Positions 41,552-50,065 of a stretch of DNA of 64,000 nt are shown piece by piece (the first letter of the stretch is position 1; each line of letters opens with the position of its first letter). The stretch is from Pseudaminobacter soli (ex Zhang et al. 2022). GTDB taxonomy: Bacteria; Pseudomonadota; Alphaproteobacteria; Rhizobiales; Rhizobiaceae. The position numbers and the translations under genes were made by a program. The notes below the pieces were generated by a model that did not search any database, was not told the origin of the DNA, and saw only the letters and a list, made by a program, of their open reading frames with translations. The stretch is from contig NZ_JABVCF010000014.1 in assembly GCF_014595955.1 (NCBI RefSeq), forward strand, positions 1-64,000, written 5' to 3'.

Positions 41552-43815
41552 GCCGATGTCCCCCCCTGGCCGATGCTCATGGCAAGGCCGAGCGGCGGCG
41601 CGTCGGCGATCACGAGGCCCGTCTCGATCGCATAGAGCATGGCGATACGAACGTGGTGGCGCGCGCCCAGCGCCTGGCCGTCCACCGGCACGATGATCGG
41701 CTCCGGGGTCTGGCCGCGCGCGTAGAGCGCCGCATTACGGCCCATGGCCCGGTAGTGCTCGAGCGTCGTCACCGGCGCGTTGGAGAAAAGCTCGATGTTC
41801 ATGTGCGGCAGCCGGTCGGCGCGATGGATCACCGCCGTCCCCTTGCCCTGGATACCGATGCCGTAACCGGACCCCGACAGGCGTGCAGCCGTCAGCCCGA
41901 GGAACGACGTGTCCGCGGTATGGCGGATGCGCACCAGTCGGGGTACGCCGCCGCCTTCCCGAATCCCTTCCGTCAGCGCCAGGACGACGTCAATGAGGTC
42001 GTGCCCGGCCGTGGTCTGGGTCAGCTCGTTACCGAAGGCAGGGCTGAGCCCGACGACCACTTCGTGCGGATCGGAGCCCTTCTGCGCCTCGCCCTTCGGG
42101 ACCAGCCATGGCGCGGCTGTCGGGTCGACGCGCCGTTCGCGCTCCAGCACGCCAGCGCGCGTCTGCAGGTCGCGCACGCTGCGCACCGCCTGCCAGCGCG
42201 CATCGGACATGCGGTAGCCGCTGCCTGGGCCGCGATAGTCGTTGGGATCGTTCAGCGCACTGATCACCTTGCCGTCGCGCAGGATGGCCGATGTCTGCAG
42301 ATAGTCTCCCGAAATCCGCTGCCGCAGCATCATGAGCAGGTTCTCGGCCTCCTTCGCAAAACCGCGTCGCTCAAGCGCGCGCACCACGTCCAGCGCCGTC
42401 AATCCGCGGTCGCGAATGGCTCCGCTGATGCGCGCCACCTCGCCGGGCGAAAAACTCTCGGTCTCCTGTGAGCCCGAGGCTGCCGCCACCGAGAGCATCC
42501 AGGCTTCGGGAACCTTGGCCAGCCCGAGTTCGTCGAAGACGGCCGCGATCGCGCGGATCGCATGCATGCGCAGTTCGCGCATGTCGCCTTCCTGGATGGG
42601 CGTCAGGCCTCCGTCCGCCTCGAAATCGCGCTGCAGCGCCAGGAAATCCTCGATGTCCTCACCGTTGAACAGCGAGGGATTGAAGGTGTTGTCGTATTTG
42701 CGGATCGAGCCGAAACCGGAGCAGATCAGGTCGGAGCCGGCCAGCAGGTAGGGCGTGATCTTGGCCCCGACCCTGATCTCCGACTCGCTGATGCGCGTGT
42801 CGTTGCCCGACGCGCATTCCAGGCCAAGCCAGACCGCTATGAGGTTCTCCGCCATAAGCTCGCGCATCCCTCCCGCCATGGAGACGGTCAGAGGAGCGCC
42901 GTCGATGCCGCCGTTCTGGGTGCCCTGCACGCCCATGGCGCGCTGCAGGCACAGGCATCGCGCTTCGAGGTAGAGCACCGACTGGCGCTCGTGGAAGCCC
43001 ATCAGCAATTCCGCCGAAGCACCCGAGGTGCAGCGGGCCTTGATCCCGCGCGACGCATAGGCGGCCGTCAGAAACGCCTTCGACCAGGGCGTGTCGTCGC
43101 CATCCACGAAGGCCGGCTCGGTGCCGTAGACGGAGACCGTTTCGGCATAGGACGTGAAGCCGGCCATGCCGATCCTGAGTTCTTCCGCCTCCTCAATCGA
43201 ACACTGGAAGAGCACGCCGCCCCGGCCGACCGCGGCGCCTACTGCGCAGGCCATCGCATTGGCCCACGAGTTGGACGCCACCCGCATCGTCGTCTCGACT
43301 TCATCGAACCCCAGCGCGACGGCGACCGCCGCATCCGCCGCAAGCTGGAGCGGGTCGTCCTTGGCATTGGTGACGTGGGCCTGATTGCCGGGCGTGCGGC
43401 GCTGCCGCATCTTCGAATAGGCGAAGGTGATCTCCAGGGACGACATCATGGAAACCACGGAGACAAGCTTGGCCGGCGTCATGCCCCGCGCCAGCCGTTC
43501 GAGCCGCTCGCGCGGCACGTTTATGTCGACCAGCATCCGCGCCACCTCGGCCGGATCCATGGCCATGGCCTCGTCGATCACATCGAGATCGAGGTGGTGC
43601 GCGGCGATGAAGGCGTCGAGTATGTCGAACTCGGCTTCCAGCTTGCCGTCGATTTCCACGACGCGGCCGTTCTCGACCTGGGCCGACGGCGCCGGATCCC
43701 ACGGGCTATGGAAGGTCGCGAAGCCGGCCTCCGAATCCTCCACGGCGAACTGGTCCCGACGCAGCGGCCGCGAGTCCCACTCGTCGAAACGACGCCAACG
43801 TGGTGCCGAAGTCAT
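41548..43815 (-). CDS. B12-dependent diol dehydratase, fused large and medium subunits
   Basis: A 755-residue fusion. Residues 1 to about 550 correspond to the large subunit (PduC/PddA) and about 583-755 to the medium subunit (PduD/PddB), joined by a charged linker. Catalytic residues of Klebsiella diol dehydratase are all present with an offset of four: Gln145, His147 (RTPGNQAHVTN), Glu174 (DEVETT), Gln300 (GVQGTQNG), Asp339 (ASGND) and Ser366. The residues that define the far end of the substrate pocket, Ser301 and Gln336 in Klebsiella, are here Asp305 and Thr340, which suggests a different, perhaps larger or more hydroxylated, substrate. The enzyme removes water from a 1,2-diol by an adenosylcobalamin radical mechanism. 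GGGAGGAG precedes ATG 43815. No reactivase (DdrAB) or microcompartment genes are present. Confidence 0.93.
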   Translation of the reverse strand: MTSAPRWRRFDEWDSRPLRRDQFAVEDSEAGFATFHSPWDPAPSAQVENGRVVEIDGKLEAEFDILDAFIAAHHLDLDVIDEAMAMDPAEVARMLVDINVPRERLERLARGMTPAKLVSVVSMMSSLEITFAYSKMRQRRTPGNQAHVTNAKDDPLQLAADAAVAVALGFDEVETTMRVASNSWANAMACAVGAAVGRGGVLFQCSIEEAEELRIGMAGFTSYAETVSVYGTEPAFVDGDDTPWSKAFLTAAYASRGIKARCTSGASAELLMGFHERQSVLYLEARCLCLQRAMGVQGTQNGGIDGAPLTVSMAGGMRELMAENLIAVWLGLECASGNDTRISESEIRVGAKITPYLLAGSDLICSGFGSIRKYDNTFNPSLFNGEDIEDFLALQRDFEADGGLTPIQEGDMRELRMHAIRAIAAVFDELGLAKVPEAWMLSVAAASGSQETESFSPGEVARISGAIRDRGLTALDVVRALERRGFAKEAENLLMMLRQRISGDYLQTSAILRDGKVISALNDPNDYRGPGSGYRMSDARWQAVRSVRDLQTRAGVLERERRVDPTAAPWLVPKGEAQKGSDPHEVVVGLSPAFGNELTQTTAGHDLIDVVLALTEGIREGGGVPRLVRIRHTADTSFLGLTAARLSGSGYGIGIQGKGTAVIHRADRLPHMNIELFSNAPVTTLEHYRAMGRNAALYARGQTPEPIIVPVDGQALGARHHVRIAMLYAIETGLVIADAPPLGLAMSIGQGGTSA

Positions 43816-43873
43816 CGTTCTCCTCCCTTGCACGAGTCTCGTCGCTACGCCTGTACGCGCCTGAGGCGGGCAA

Positions 43874-44035
43874 TCAGAACCATCGCAACCAGACGAGTTG
43901 GATGACGATCAGTACGATTACGTCCCAGAAGATGATTTCGCCGACCGTGAACCATTTGCGTCTCCGGTTAACCTGCCAGAGGCCGATCCACACGATCGCG
44001 GCCAGCAGCAGCGGAACGAAGCTTGCGACCGTCAT
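43874..44035 (-). CDS. 53-residue two-helix membrane protein in the polyol operon
   Basis: A small gene between the ABC ATPase and the diol dehydratase. Its ATG (44035) overlaps the ATPase stop by ATGA and is preceded by GGGGAGAGG, so translation is well supported. The product has helix 1 at about residues 3-20 (VASFVPLLLAAIVWIGLW), a basic turn NRRRK (23-27), and helix 2 at about 34-52 (IIFWDVIVLIVIQLVWLRW). The positive turn predicts a hairpin with the loop in the cytoplasm. I do not recognise a family. It may be an accessory subunit of the importer or a membrane anchor for the dehydratase. Confidence 0.72.
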   Translation of the reverse strand: MTVASFVPLLLAAIVWIGLWQVNRRRKWFTVGEIIFWDVIVLIVIQLVWLRWF

Positions 44036-45084
44036 CGCAGCCTCTCCCCGGAGCGGGCATCGAAATAGTGCAGCGCTTCCTTCGGGAAGCGCAGGCCGAC
44101 CGGCTGTCCGGGCTCGATCGCGTCACAATTGCTCTGGGTCCGCAGGGTGACCGAATTCCCGCGGTTCTGGAATATGAGCAGCGTGTCCGGCTCGATCGCT
44201 TCCTTGACGTCGACCGTAAGCGTCACCGAAGAGGTCGTCGCATGGTCGGCCAATTCGATCTGCTCCGGCCTGATTCCCAGCATCAGGGGACCATCGGCGC
44301 AGTCCACGGCGCACGCGATGTCGCCGGCGCGGAACACTCCGCCTTCCACCATCCCGTCGATCGTGTTCATCGCCGGGCGGCCCATGAACTCCGCCACGAA
44401 GCGGTTCGCCGGTCGCCGGTAGATTGTGCGGGGCTCATCGAACTGCACCAGCTTTCCATCCCGCAGCACGGCGATGCGCGTGGCGAGCGTCATCGCCTCC
44501 TCCTGGTCGTGGGTGACGAACACGAAGGTCTTGTCGAGTTTCCTGTGCAGCCGGTTGAGCTCCGTGCGCATGTGCAGGCGCAGAAGGGCGTCGAGGTTCG
44601 AAAGCGGCTCGTCCATCAGACAGATGGCCGGCTCCCACACGAGCGCGCGCGCGACTGCGACGCGCTGGGCCTGACCGCCGGAGAGTTGCGCCGGTTTGCG
44701 ATGCAGGTAGTCTCCGATGCGCAGCAGGTCGGCGACCTCCTTAACCAGGCGCTCGATCTCGGGTGCGGCGACTTTGCGGATGCGCAGCGGGTAGGCGATG
44801 TTCTCGAACACGCTCTTGTGGCTGTAGAGCGCATAGTTCTGGAACACCATGCCGATGTCGCGGAAACGCGGCGGCAGGTCGGTGATGTCCTTTCCACCGA
44901 TCTCGATACGGCCGCCGGACGGCGCCTCCAATCCGGCAAGCAGCCGGCACGCGGTTGTCTTGCCGGAGCCGGAAGGGCCGAGCAGAACGATGAACTCGCC
45001 GAGGTCGAACTCGAGGTCGAGCCGGTCGAGCGCCGTCGTTCCGTCGGGGAACCGCTTCGTCACTTCCTTGAAAGAGACAGCCAT
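44032..45084 (-). CDS. CUT1 polyol/sugar ABC transporter ATP-binding protein
   Basis: A 350-residue ATPase of the UgpC/MalK type. Walker A is GPSGSGKT (36-43), the signature LSGGQAQRVAVARALVWEP, Walker [16 protein letters not shown] and the switch THDQEEAMTLATRI. A TOBE-type C-terminal domain follows (LMLGIRPEQIELADH). The residue patterns DLPPRFRDIGMVFQNYALYS are typical of polyol and glycerol-phosphate importers. It is translationally coupled to the 53-residue protein downstream. Confidence 0.92.
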   Translation of the reverse strand: MAVSFKEVTKRFPDGTTALDRLDLEFDLGEFIVLLGPSGSGKTTACRLLAGLEAPSGGRIEIGGKDITDLPPRFRDIGMVFQNYALYSHKSVFENIAYPLRIRKVAAPEIERLVKEVADLLRIGDYLHRKPAQLSGGQAQRVAVARALVWEPAICLMDEPLSNLDALLRLHMRTELNRLHRKLDKTFVFVTHDQEEAMTLATRIAVLRDGKLVQFDEPRTIYRRPANRFVAEFMGRPAMNTIDGMVEGGVFRAGDIACAVDCADGPLMLGIRPEQIELADHATTSSVTLTVDVKEAIEPDTLLIFQNRGNSVTLRTQSNCDAIEPGQPVGLRFPKEALHYFDARSGERLR

Positions 45085-45110
45085 CGAGAAACTCCGTCAG
45101 TGTAGCCGTC

Positions 45111-45929
45111 TCAGCCCTTGACCGCGCCGAATGTCAGGCCGCGAACGAGGTGCTTCTGGACCAGAAAGGTGAAGACGAGGATGGGCAATGTGGCGACGAC
45201 CGCGACGGCAGCGACCTGCCCCCACAAGGTTCCATGCGGGGTGATCAGGCCAGGGATACCGACGGTCAGCGGCCTTCCCTCGAACGCGACCAGTATGAAA
45301 GCGTAGAGGAACTCGTTCCACGACAGGATGAAGCAAAGCACGGCCGTCGCGGCGAGACCGGGTGCGGCCAGAGGAACGATGACACGCACGAAGGCGCCGA
45401 GCCTTGAGCGGCCGTCCATCATTGCCGCCTCGTCGATCTCCTTCGGGATCTCGGCGAAGAAGCCTCGCATCATCCATACCACGAGCGACAGGTTGAAGCT
45501 CGTATGTGCGATGACCACGGCATAGACCGTGTCGGTCAGCCCGAGCGTCGTGAAGAACAGGAAGAGCGGCACCGCTATCGAGATCGGCGGAGCCATCCGT
45601 GTCGTCAGGAAGAAGAAGAAAAGATCTTCCTTGCCGGCGAAATCAGAGCGGGCGAACACGTATGCCGCCGGCGCCCCGATGACGACCGACAGCACCGTCG
45701 ATCCCAGCGAGATGATCAGCGAATTGAAGACGAGAGGCAGATAGTCCTTGTCGATGAAGACGGCGGGATAGTTGCTCAGCGTCGGGGTGAAGAGCCAGCG
45801 CGGCTCCGGCGACAGGATGTCCAGCCGTCCCTTGAAGGATGTCAGGAGCATCCAGACATAAGGCGTCAGCGCAATGATCAGCACGCAGGCCAGGACACCG
45901 ATGGCGAGGATCTTGTAGGATCTGTTCAT
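45111..45929 (-). CDS. CUT1 ABC permease, MalG type
   Basis: A 272-residue inner-membrane permease with six helices and the EAA loop DEAAMMDGRSRLGAFVRVIVPLA. It ends [15 protein letters not shown], the same terminal motif as the other MalG-type permease in this window. It starts seven bases after the stop of the MalF-type gene and pairs with it to form the channel. Confidence 0.9.
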   Translation of the reverse strand: MNRSYKILAIGVLACVLIIALTPYVWMLLTSFKGRLDILSPEPRWLFTPTLSNYPAVFIDKDYLPLVFNSLIISLGSTVLSVVIGAPAAYVFARSDFAGKEDLFFFFLTTRMAPPISIAVPLFLFFTTLGLTDTVYAVVIAHTSFNLSLVVWMMRGFFAEIPKEIDEAAMMDGRSRLGAFVRVIVPLAAPGLAATAVLCFILSWNEFLYAFILVAFEGRPLTVGIPGLITPHGTLWGQVAAVAVVATLPILVFTFLVQKHLVRGLTFGAVKG

Positions 45930-45936
45930 CTCGCGC

Positions 45937-46860
45937 CTACTGCCTTTCCGCCGACGACTTCCAGTACACGGCCTTGTAGAAGATCGAGCACAGGATCAGC
46001 ACGACGAGGTAGACCATGAACGAGACCGCGGCCCCGTAGCCGAGGTTCCAGTTCTTGAAGTTGACCCGGTAGGCGTAGATGGAGAGCAACTCGGACACGG
46101 TACCGGGCCCGCCTCCGGTCATGATGAAGACCTTGTCGAATTCTTTGAACGCGTCGATGCCGCGCAGCAGCAGGACCAGCGCGATGATCGGGCGCAGCAG
46201 CGGAAGCATTATGTCGACGAACTGACGCCACGGCCCCGCGCCGTCCATGGTCGCGGCCTCGAACGGCGTTTTAGGCAGGCTCATCAGGCCGGCCAGGATG
46301 ATCAGCGTCACGAAGGGCGTCCATTGCCACACGTCGATGGCGATGATCGTCGGCATGACCAGCCCCGGCGAAGAGAACACGGCGCTCGCCTGCGAAAGAA
46401 TGCCGAGCTTACGCAAGTAGTACGTGACCATGCCGAAATCGCCCTGCAGCAGCAGGCGCCAGATGAGCCCAACCGCGACGGGCGCCAGCATCATCGGCAC
46501 GAGCAGCAGGGTGGTCAGAAGCCGCTGCCGCTCGATGAACCGCCAGATCAGCCAGGCGAGCGCAAAACCGAGCACGAACTCGATCGTGACGCTGACGACG
46601 ACGAAACGGATCGTCAGCCAGAAGGAACTCCAGAAGATCTGGTCGTCCCGCATCAACTTCCGGAAATTATCCAGTCCGACGAACGCGCCCTTCTGGTCCG
46701 GATTGGCGAAGCTCAGGTCGGTCATCGCCGTGTAGGCCATGTAGTAGAAGGGACCCACCAGGAAGACGACGACGAGCAGCGTCGCCGGCAGCATCAGCGG
46801 CAGGGATGCGCCGCGATCCAGCAGGAATCGCCCGCGCGACTGTTGGTTCATAGTTTTCAT
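45937..46860 (-). CDS. CUT1 ABC permease, MalF type
   Basis: A permease of about 307 residues with six helices, EAA loop FEAATMDGAGPWRQFVDIMLP and the MalF-type FDKVFIMTGGGPGTVSELLS. Start choice is uncertain: ATG 46860 (MKTMNQQSRG), ATG 46851 and a GTG at 46869 are all in frame and none has a strong ribosome site, suggesting coupling to the binding-protein gene across the hairpin upstream. Confidence 0.88.
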   Translation of the reverse strand: MKTMNQQSRGRFLLDRGASLPLMLPATLLVVVFLVGPFYYMAYTAMTDLSFANPDQKGAFVGLDNFRKLMRDDQIFWSSFWLTIRFVVVSVTIEFVLGFALAWLIWRFIERQRLLTTLLLVPMMLAPVAVGLIWRLLLQGDFGMVTYYLRKLGILSQASAVFSSPGLVMPTIIAIDVWQWTPFVTLIILAGLMSLPKTPFEAATMDGAGPWRQFVDIMLPLLRPIIALVLLLRGIDAFKEFDKVFIMTGGGPGTVSELLSIYAYRVNFKNWNLGYGAAVSFMVYLVVLILCSIFYKAVYWKSSAERQ

Positions 46861-46877
46861 GGCGGCCACGGCTGGTT

Positions 46878-46906
46878 CCCGTGAGATGCCTTCGGGCTCT
46901 CACGGG
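46878..46906 (-). repeat. Stable hairpin between binding-protein gene and permease
   Basis: CCCGTGAGA (46878-46886) and TCTCACGGG (46898-46906) form a perfect 9-bp stem, extended by an inner GCC/GGC pair around TTCG. It directly follows the binding-protein stop and precedes the permease start. Such hairpins usually slow 3' decay and give more binding protein than permease. Confidence 0.6.
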
Positions 46907-46935
46907 AAGAGGGTATCAGGCTCGGCAGTTCGAGC

Positions 46936-48324
46936 TCACTGGACGGGATATTTCATCGGCGCGCACGAGCCGAGCAGTTCGGAGATCTCCTTCGCCGACT
47001 GGTCGAGCGCCTCCTTCGCGGATTTCTCGTCAGCCAGATAGGAAGACAGTTCGCGCACGAGGATGTCGGTCATCTCGCTCGACTGCGGCAGCGTCGGCTT
47101 CGGCTTGGCGACCTCGTTGGAGTCCATCGACGCCTTCGCATAGGGCAGCTTCTGCACATCGGCGGAGGCATAGACGTCAGGACGCGCGGTCGCGCCACCG
47201 TTGAGGTGCTGGTGGAGTTGCTGGTCGTAGTCCATCATCCACTGGATGAAGAGGTACGCCGCTTCCTTGTTCTTCGAAGATGTCGGGATGAGGTAGGTCC
47301 AGCCTTCGACCTGGGCCACCTTGCCACCCTCGCCTTGCGGCACGATGTCGAAACCCATCTTGCCGACCACGGTCGAAGCCGCCTCATCGACCGCGACCGC
47401 ATAGGTGGCGTCGTTCCACATGATCAACTCGGCAACGGTGCCTTGCTGCATCAGGGCCATCACGTCGTCCCAGAAATAGTTCAGCGTATCCGGCGGCGAG
47501 AACGCCATCAGGCTCTTGTAGTATTCGGTAGCCGCGATGGCCTGCGGGCTGTTGACGATCACCGGGCCGCATTCGGAGCCGGCTTTCACCTCCAGCATGT
47601 CGCCGCCGTGGGAGTACAAGAAGTTGAGCCACTCGTACCATAGGGCTTCGTGGCGCTTGCCCTGCAGCGCGGTCCCGTAAAGCCGCTCGTCCGGACGCGT
47701 GAACCACTCCGCGATGTCGCGGTACTGCTTCCAATCCTTGGCCGGCGCTAGGTCATAGCCATACTTGGCTTTGAAACCTTCCTGTTCCTTCGGGTCCGAA
47801 AGCAGGTCCGAGCGGTACCACATGTACATGGTCAGCGCGGTGAACGGAAAACCGTAGGGCTTGCCGTCATACCAGGAGATCTCCTTCCACAGGCCCTGGT
47901 AGAGCTGTTCCTCGGGCTTGAACTTGGGGTCCCGCAGCTCTGCCGATCCCATGAAGGCTTCGACCGGCTCGACATGGCCGTTGGTGACGAACTTGCCGAG
48001 CTCTCGATGCGGCTGGATGATGAAATCGTAGCGGCCGCGCTTCGAATTGAGGTCGAGCATCACCTTGCTGACGGCCTCGGAGTGTTCGTACATCTCGATC
48101 TCGACGGTGATGCCGGTTCGCTTCTCGAACTCGGGCGCGAGCTTCTTCATCGCTTCCAGCGGCGGCAGGGCCTCGCCGATGGTCCTGATTGTCGCTCCCT
48201 TGTAGGGGGCGGCCGCTTCCTCGAGCGACCAGGCACTCGCCTCCACCACCGCTCCAAACGCAAGGACGCCGCCCAAAGCCACCGTCGCTGCTGTCTTCCG
48301 TATCGACCAATTGTATCGAAGCAT
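46936..48324 (-). CDS. Family 1 extracellular solute-binding protein (polyol/sugar)
   Basis: A 462-residue periplasmic binding protein with a Sec signal peptide (VALGGVLAFGAVVEASA-W). Family 1 features are GATIRTIGEALPPLEAMKK, FEKRTGITVEIEMYEHSEAV, YDFIIQPHRELGKFV and the aromatic-rich TALTMYMWYRSDL. It is the first gene of the operon that continues through two permeases, an ATPase, the 53-residue protein, the diol dehydratase and the SDR, so its ligand is probably the polyol that the dehydratase consumes. GGGGAATCCG precedes ATG 48324. Confidence 0.88.
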   Translation of the reverse strand: MLRYNWSIRKTAATVALGGVLAFGAVVEASAWSLEEAAAPYKGATIRTIGEALPPLEAMKKLAPEFEKRTGITVEIEMYEHSEAVSKVMLDLNSKRGRYDFIIQPHRELGKFVTNGHVEPVEAFMGSAELRDPKFKPEEQLYQGLWKEISWYDGKPYGFPFTALTMYMWYRSDLLSDPKEQEGFKAKYGYDLAPAKDWKQYRDIAEWFTRPDERLYGTALQGKRHEALWYEWLNFLYSHGGDMLEVKAGSECGPVIVNSPQAIAATEYYKSLMAFSPPDTLNYFWDDVMALMQQGTVAELIMWNDATYAVAVDEAASTVVGKMGFDIVPQGEGGKVAQVEGWTYLIPTSSKNKEAAYLFIQWMMDYDQQLHQHLNGGATARPDVYASADVQKLPYAKASMDSNEVAKPKPTLPQSSEMTDILVRELSSYLADEKSAKEALDQSAKEISELLGSCAPMKYPVQ

Positions 48325-48794
48325 CGGATTCCCCTATCGTTGGTTGTTCTTACGTTCTGCGGATCGAGGTCTGGCTCACAGCTTCCCACCAAAATCCAAC
48401 ATCCGCGGCAGCGCACGCGCGCAAAGAGCGCGATGATGCGAAGCCTGCACGCAGAAAGCAGCCGGCTCTCGGGCTTCGCGGGCGCAATTCAAGAGCGAAA
48501 TACAGGCAAAGTCACGGCCCGTGAACAACTCGTCTCCTCCCTGCGCGAAGGCGGGTTCTCCTCCCCTGCTCTTCCTGGCGCATGTCGATCGGACCACCCA
48601 TAAAGGTCGCCTTCGATCATATGAGCGGGAATTACCTTCATATGCACTTGACGAACGCGTCAGCTTCGACAACGCAATGCGGAGGCATATTCCACAAACT
48701 CACCTAATCTTATAAGTGTGCCCATGATTGTGGGATATTTCCTAATCAGGATAATCTAAAAGGCATATCCCTTTTGTTATAGGAAAGGTCCGAG
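48325..48794. other. Divergent regulatory region of the polyol operon and a LuxR-type gene
   Basis: The 470 bases hold no recognised gene. The half nearest the LuxR-type gene is AT-rich. It contains an inverted repeat CATATGA (48618-48624) and TCATATG (48638-48644), and a second pair GGGATAT (48732-48738) and ATATCCC (48765-48771). Both are candidate operators for the adjacent regulator or for control of the polyol operon. Confidence 0.5.
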
Positions 48795-49637
48795 GTGACG
48801 GAGGAAAACGCCGAGGCCGCATCCGGCAAACGACTGCTTTCACAGCCTGAGTGGTATTCCGCTCTCGGAGAAACGCTGTCGCGCGCGGGAAGCCCGACCT
48901 TTGCCGAAACGCTCGCGGCCACGCTTAGCCGCCTCGCTCCGTTCGATTACACGGTGACGTTCGGCTACAGCGGATCGGGCATCCCGGTATGCCTCCACCA
49001 CACATTCGCGCCCCGGCAGTTCGACATCCACGTGCGGGAATATGAGATCGGGCCGTATCTTCTCGATCCCTTCTACAAGGCATCAGCCAATGGCATCCGA
49101 TCGGGTCTGCACCGGCTGGCCGACCTTGCGCCGGATCAGTTCTACAAGAGCGAATACTACAAATCCTACTATGTGCAGACGGGGCCGGTCGATGAGATCG
49201 CCTTCTTCATTCCGGGCAACGAGCACTGGACCATCGTCACTTCGCTGATGCGTGCGCCAAGCCGACCGGCCTTCTCCGCGCATGACTTGCGAACGCTTCG
49301 GTGCGTCGAGCCGTTGATCAGGCGCATCGCGAAGGCACATTGGCGCACGGACGAGCGCCTGAGGGGCGCCAGCCCCGTGCAGGACGAGAAGGAAGTGTTG
49401 CGCAGGACAGTCCAGGAAGCCTTGCAACTTCGCGGGATGCCCGCCTTGACCCCGCGCGAACTCGAGGTCGTCGGTCTGGTTCTCGAAGGTCATTCCTCCG
49501 AGTCGATCTCCAGCCTACTGGGCATTTCCGCAGGCACGGTGCGCATCCATCGCAAGAACATCTACGCGAAGATGCGGATCTCCTCGCAAAGAGAACTGTT
49601 CGCGATCTTCATCAGGTCACCGGCGAGAAGCGTCTAG
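48795..49637 (+). CDS. LuxR-family transcriptional regulator
   Basis: A 280-residue regulator. The C-terminal 65 residues are a GerE/LuxR helix-turn-helix (LTPRELEVVGLVLEGHSSES, then GTVRIHRKNIYAKMRIS). The N-terminal 190 residues form a sensor-like domain with FDYTVTFGYSG, GPYLLDPFYKAS and FYKSEYYKSYYVQTGPVDEI. It resembles ligand-sensing domains of Hyphomicrobiales LuxR proteins rather than an acyl-homoserine-lactone pocket. The start is GTG 48795 after AGGAAAGGTCCGAG. Being divergent from the polyol operon, it is the likely regulator of that operon. Confidence 0.82.
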   Translation: MTEENAEAASGKRLLSQPEWYSALGETLSRAGSPTFAETLAATLSRLAPFDYTVTFGYSGSGIPVCLHHTFAPRQFDIHVREYEIGPYLLDPFYKASANGIRSGLHRLADLAPDQFYKSEYYKSYYVQTGPVDEIAFFIPGNEHWTIVTSLMRAPSRPAFSAHDLRTLRCVEPLIRRIAKAHWRTDERLRGASPVQDEKEVLRRTVQEALQLRGMPALTPRELEVVGLVLEGHSSESISSLLGISAGTVRIHRKNIYAKMRISSQRELFAIFIRSPARSV

Positions 49638-49914
49638 CGCTCGATCATGCCGCGCCGTGGGCGACGCAATGTCGCCCTGCTGTCAGGTTTGACATTCCTG
49701 GCCGCCTGTCCATGATGCCGGACGTGATCAAGATTTCACTCCACGGACTTTCCTTCAGGAAGCGACCGCAAATCGGCCGCTAGCCCTGGTTCGACGGAAC
49801 CGAGTTCCGCCGGGCCAGGGGATGCTTTCCTAGCAACAGAACGTTCCCGAGCATGTCGACCGGGCTGCGCCTGCAGCCGCGGATACGCTCGGGCTCAGCC
49901 AGAAGGAATGAAAA

Positions 49915-50037
49915 ATGGCCAAAAGAAAGGGCAATCGGGAAGCCCGCAAGCCGAAGCAAATCAAGGAAAAGAAGGTAGAGGCCAGTTCAGTGTCGGAACT
50001 CGGCGCAAGGGCCGCTTCGGCAGGTAAACGGCGGTAA
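49915..50037 (+). CDS. 40-residue highly basic protein (MAKxKGNRE type)
   Basis: A very short gene starting ATG 49915, with AGAAGGAA nine bases upstream, ending TAA at 50035-50037. The product begins MAKRKGNREARKPKQIKEKK and ends AASAGKRR, with about a third Lys and Arg. Proteins with this start are common as small hypothetical proteins in rhizobia; their function is unknown, though nucleic-acid binding is plausible. It stands alone, downstream of the LuxR gene and convergent with phaG. Confidence 0.7.
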   Translation: MAKRKGNREARKPKQIKEKKVEASSVSELGARAASAGKRR

Positions 50038-50065
50038 GGTATCCGCTTCGCGGCAACGCGGCCCT

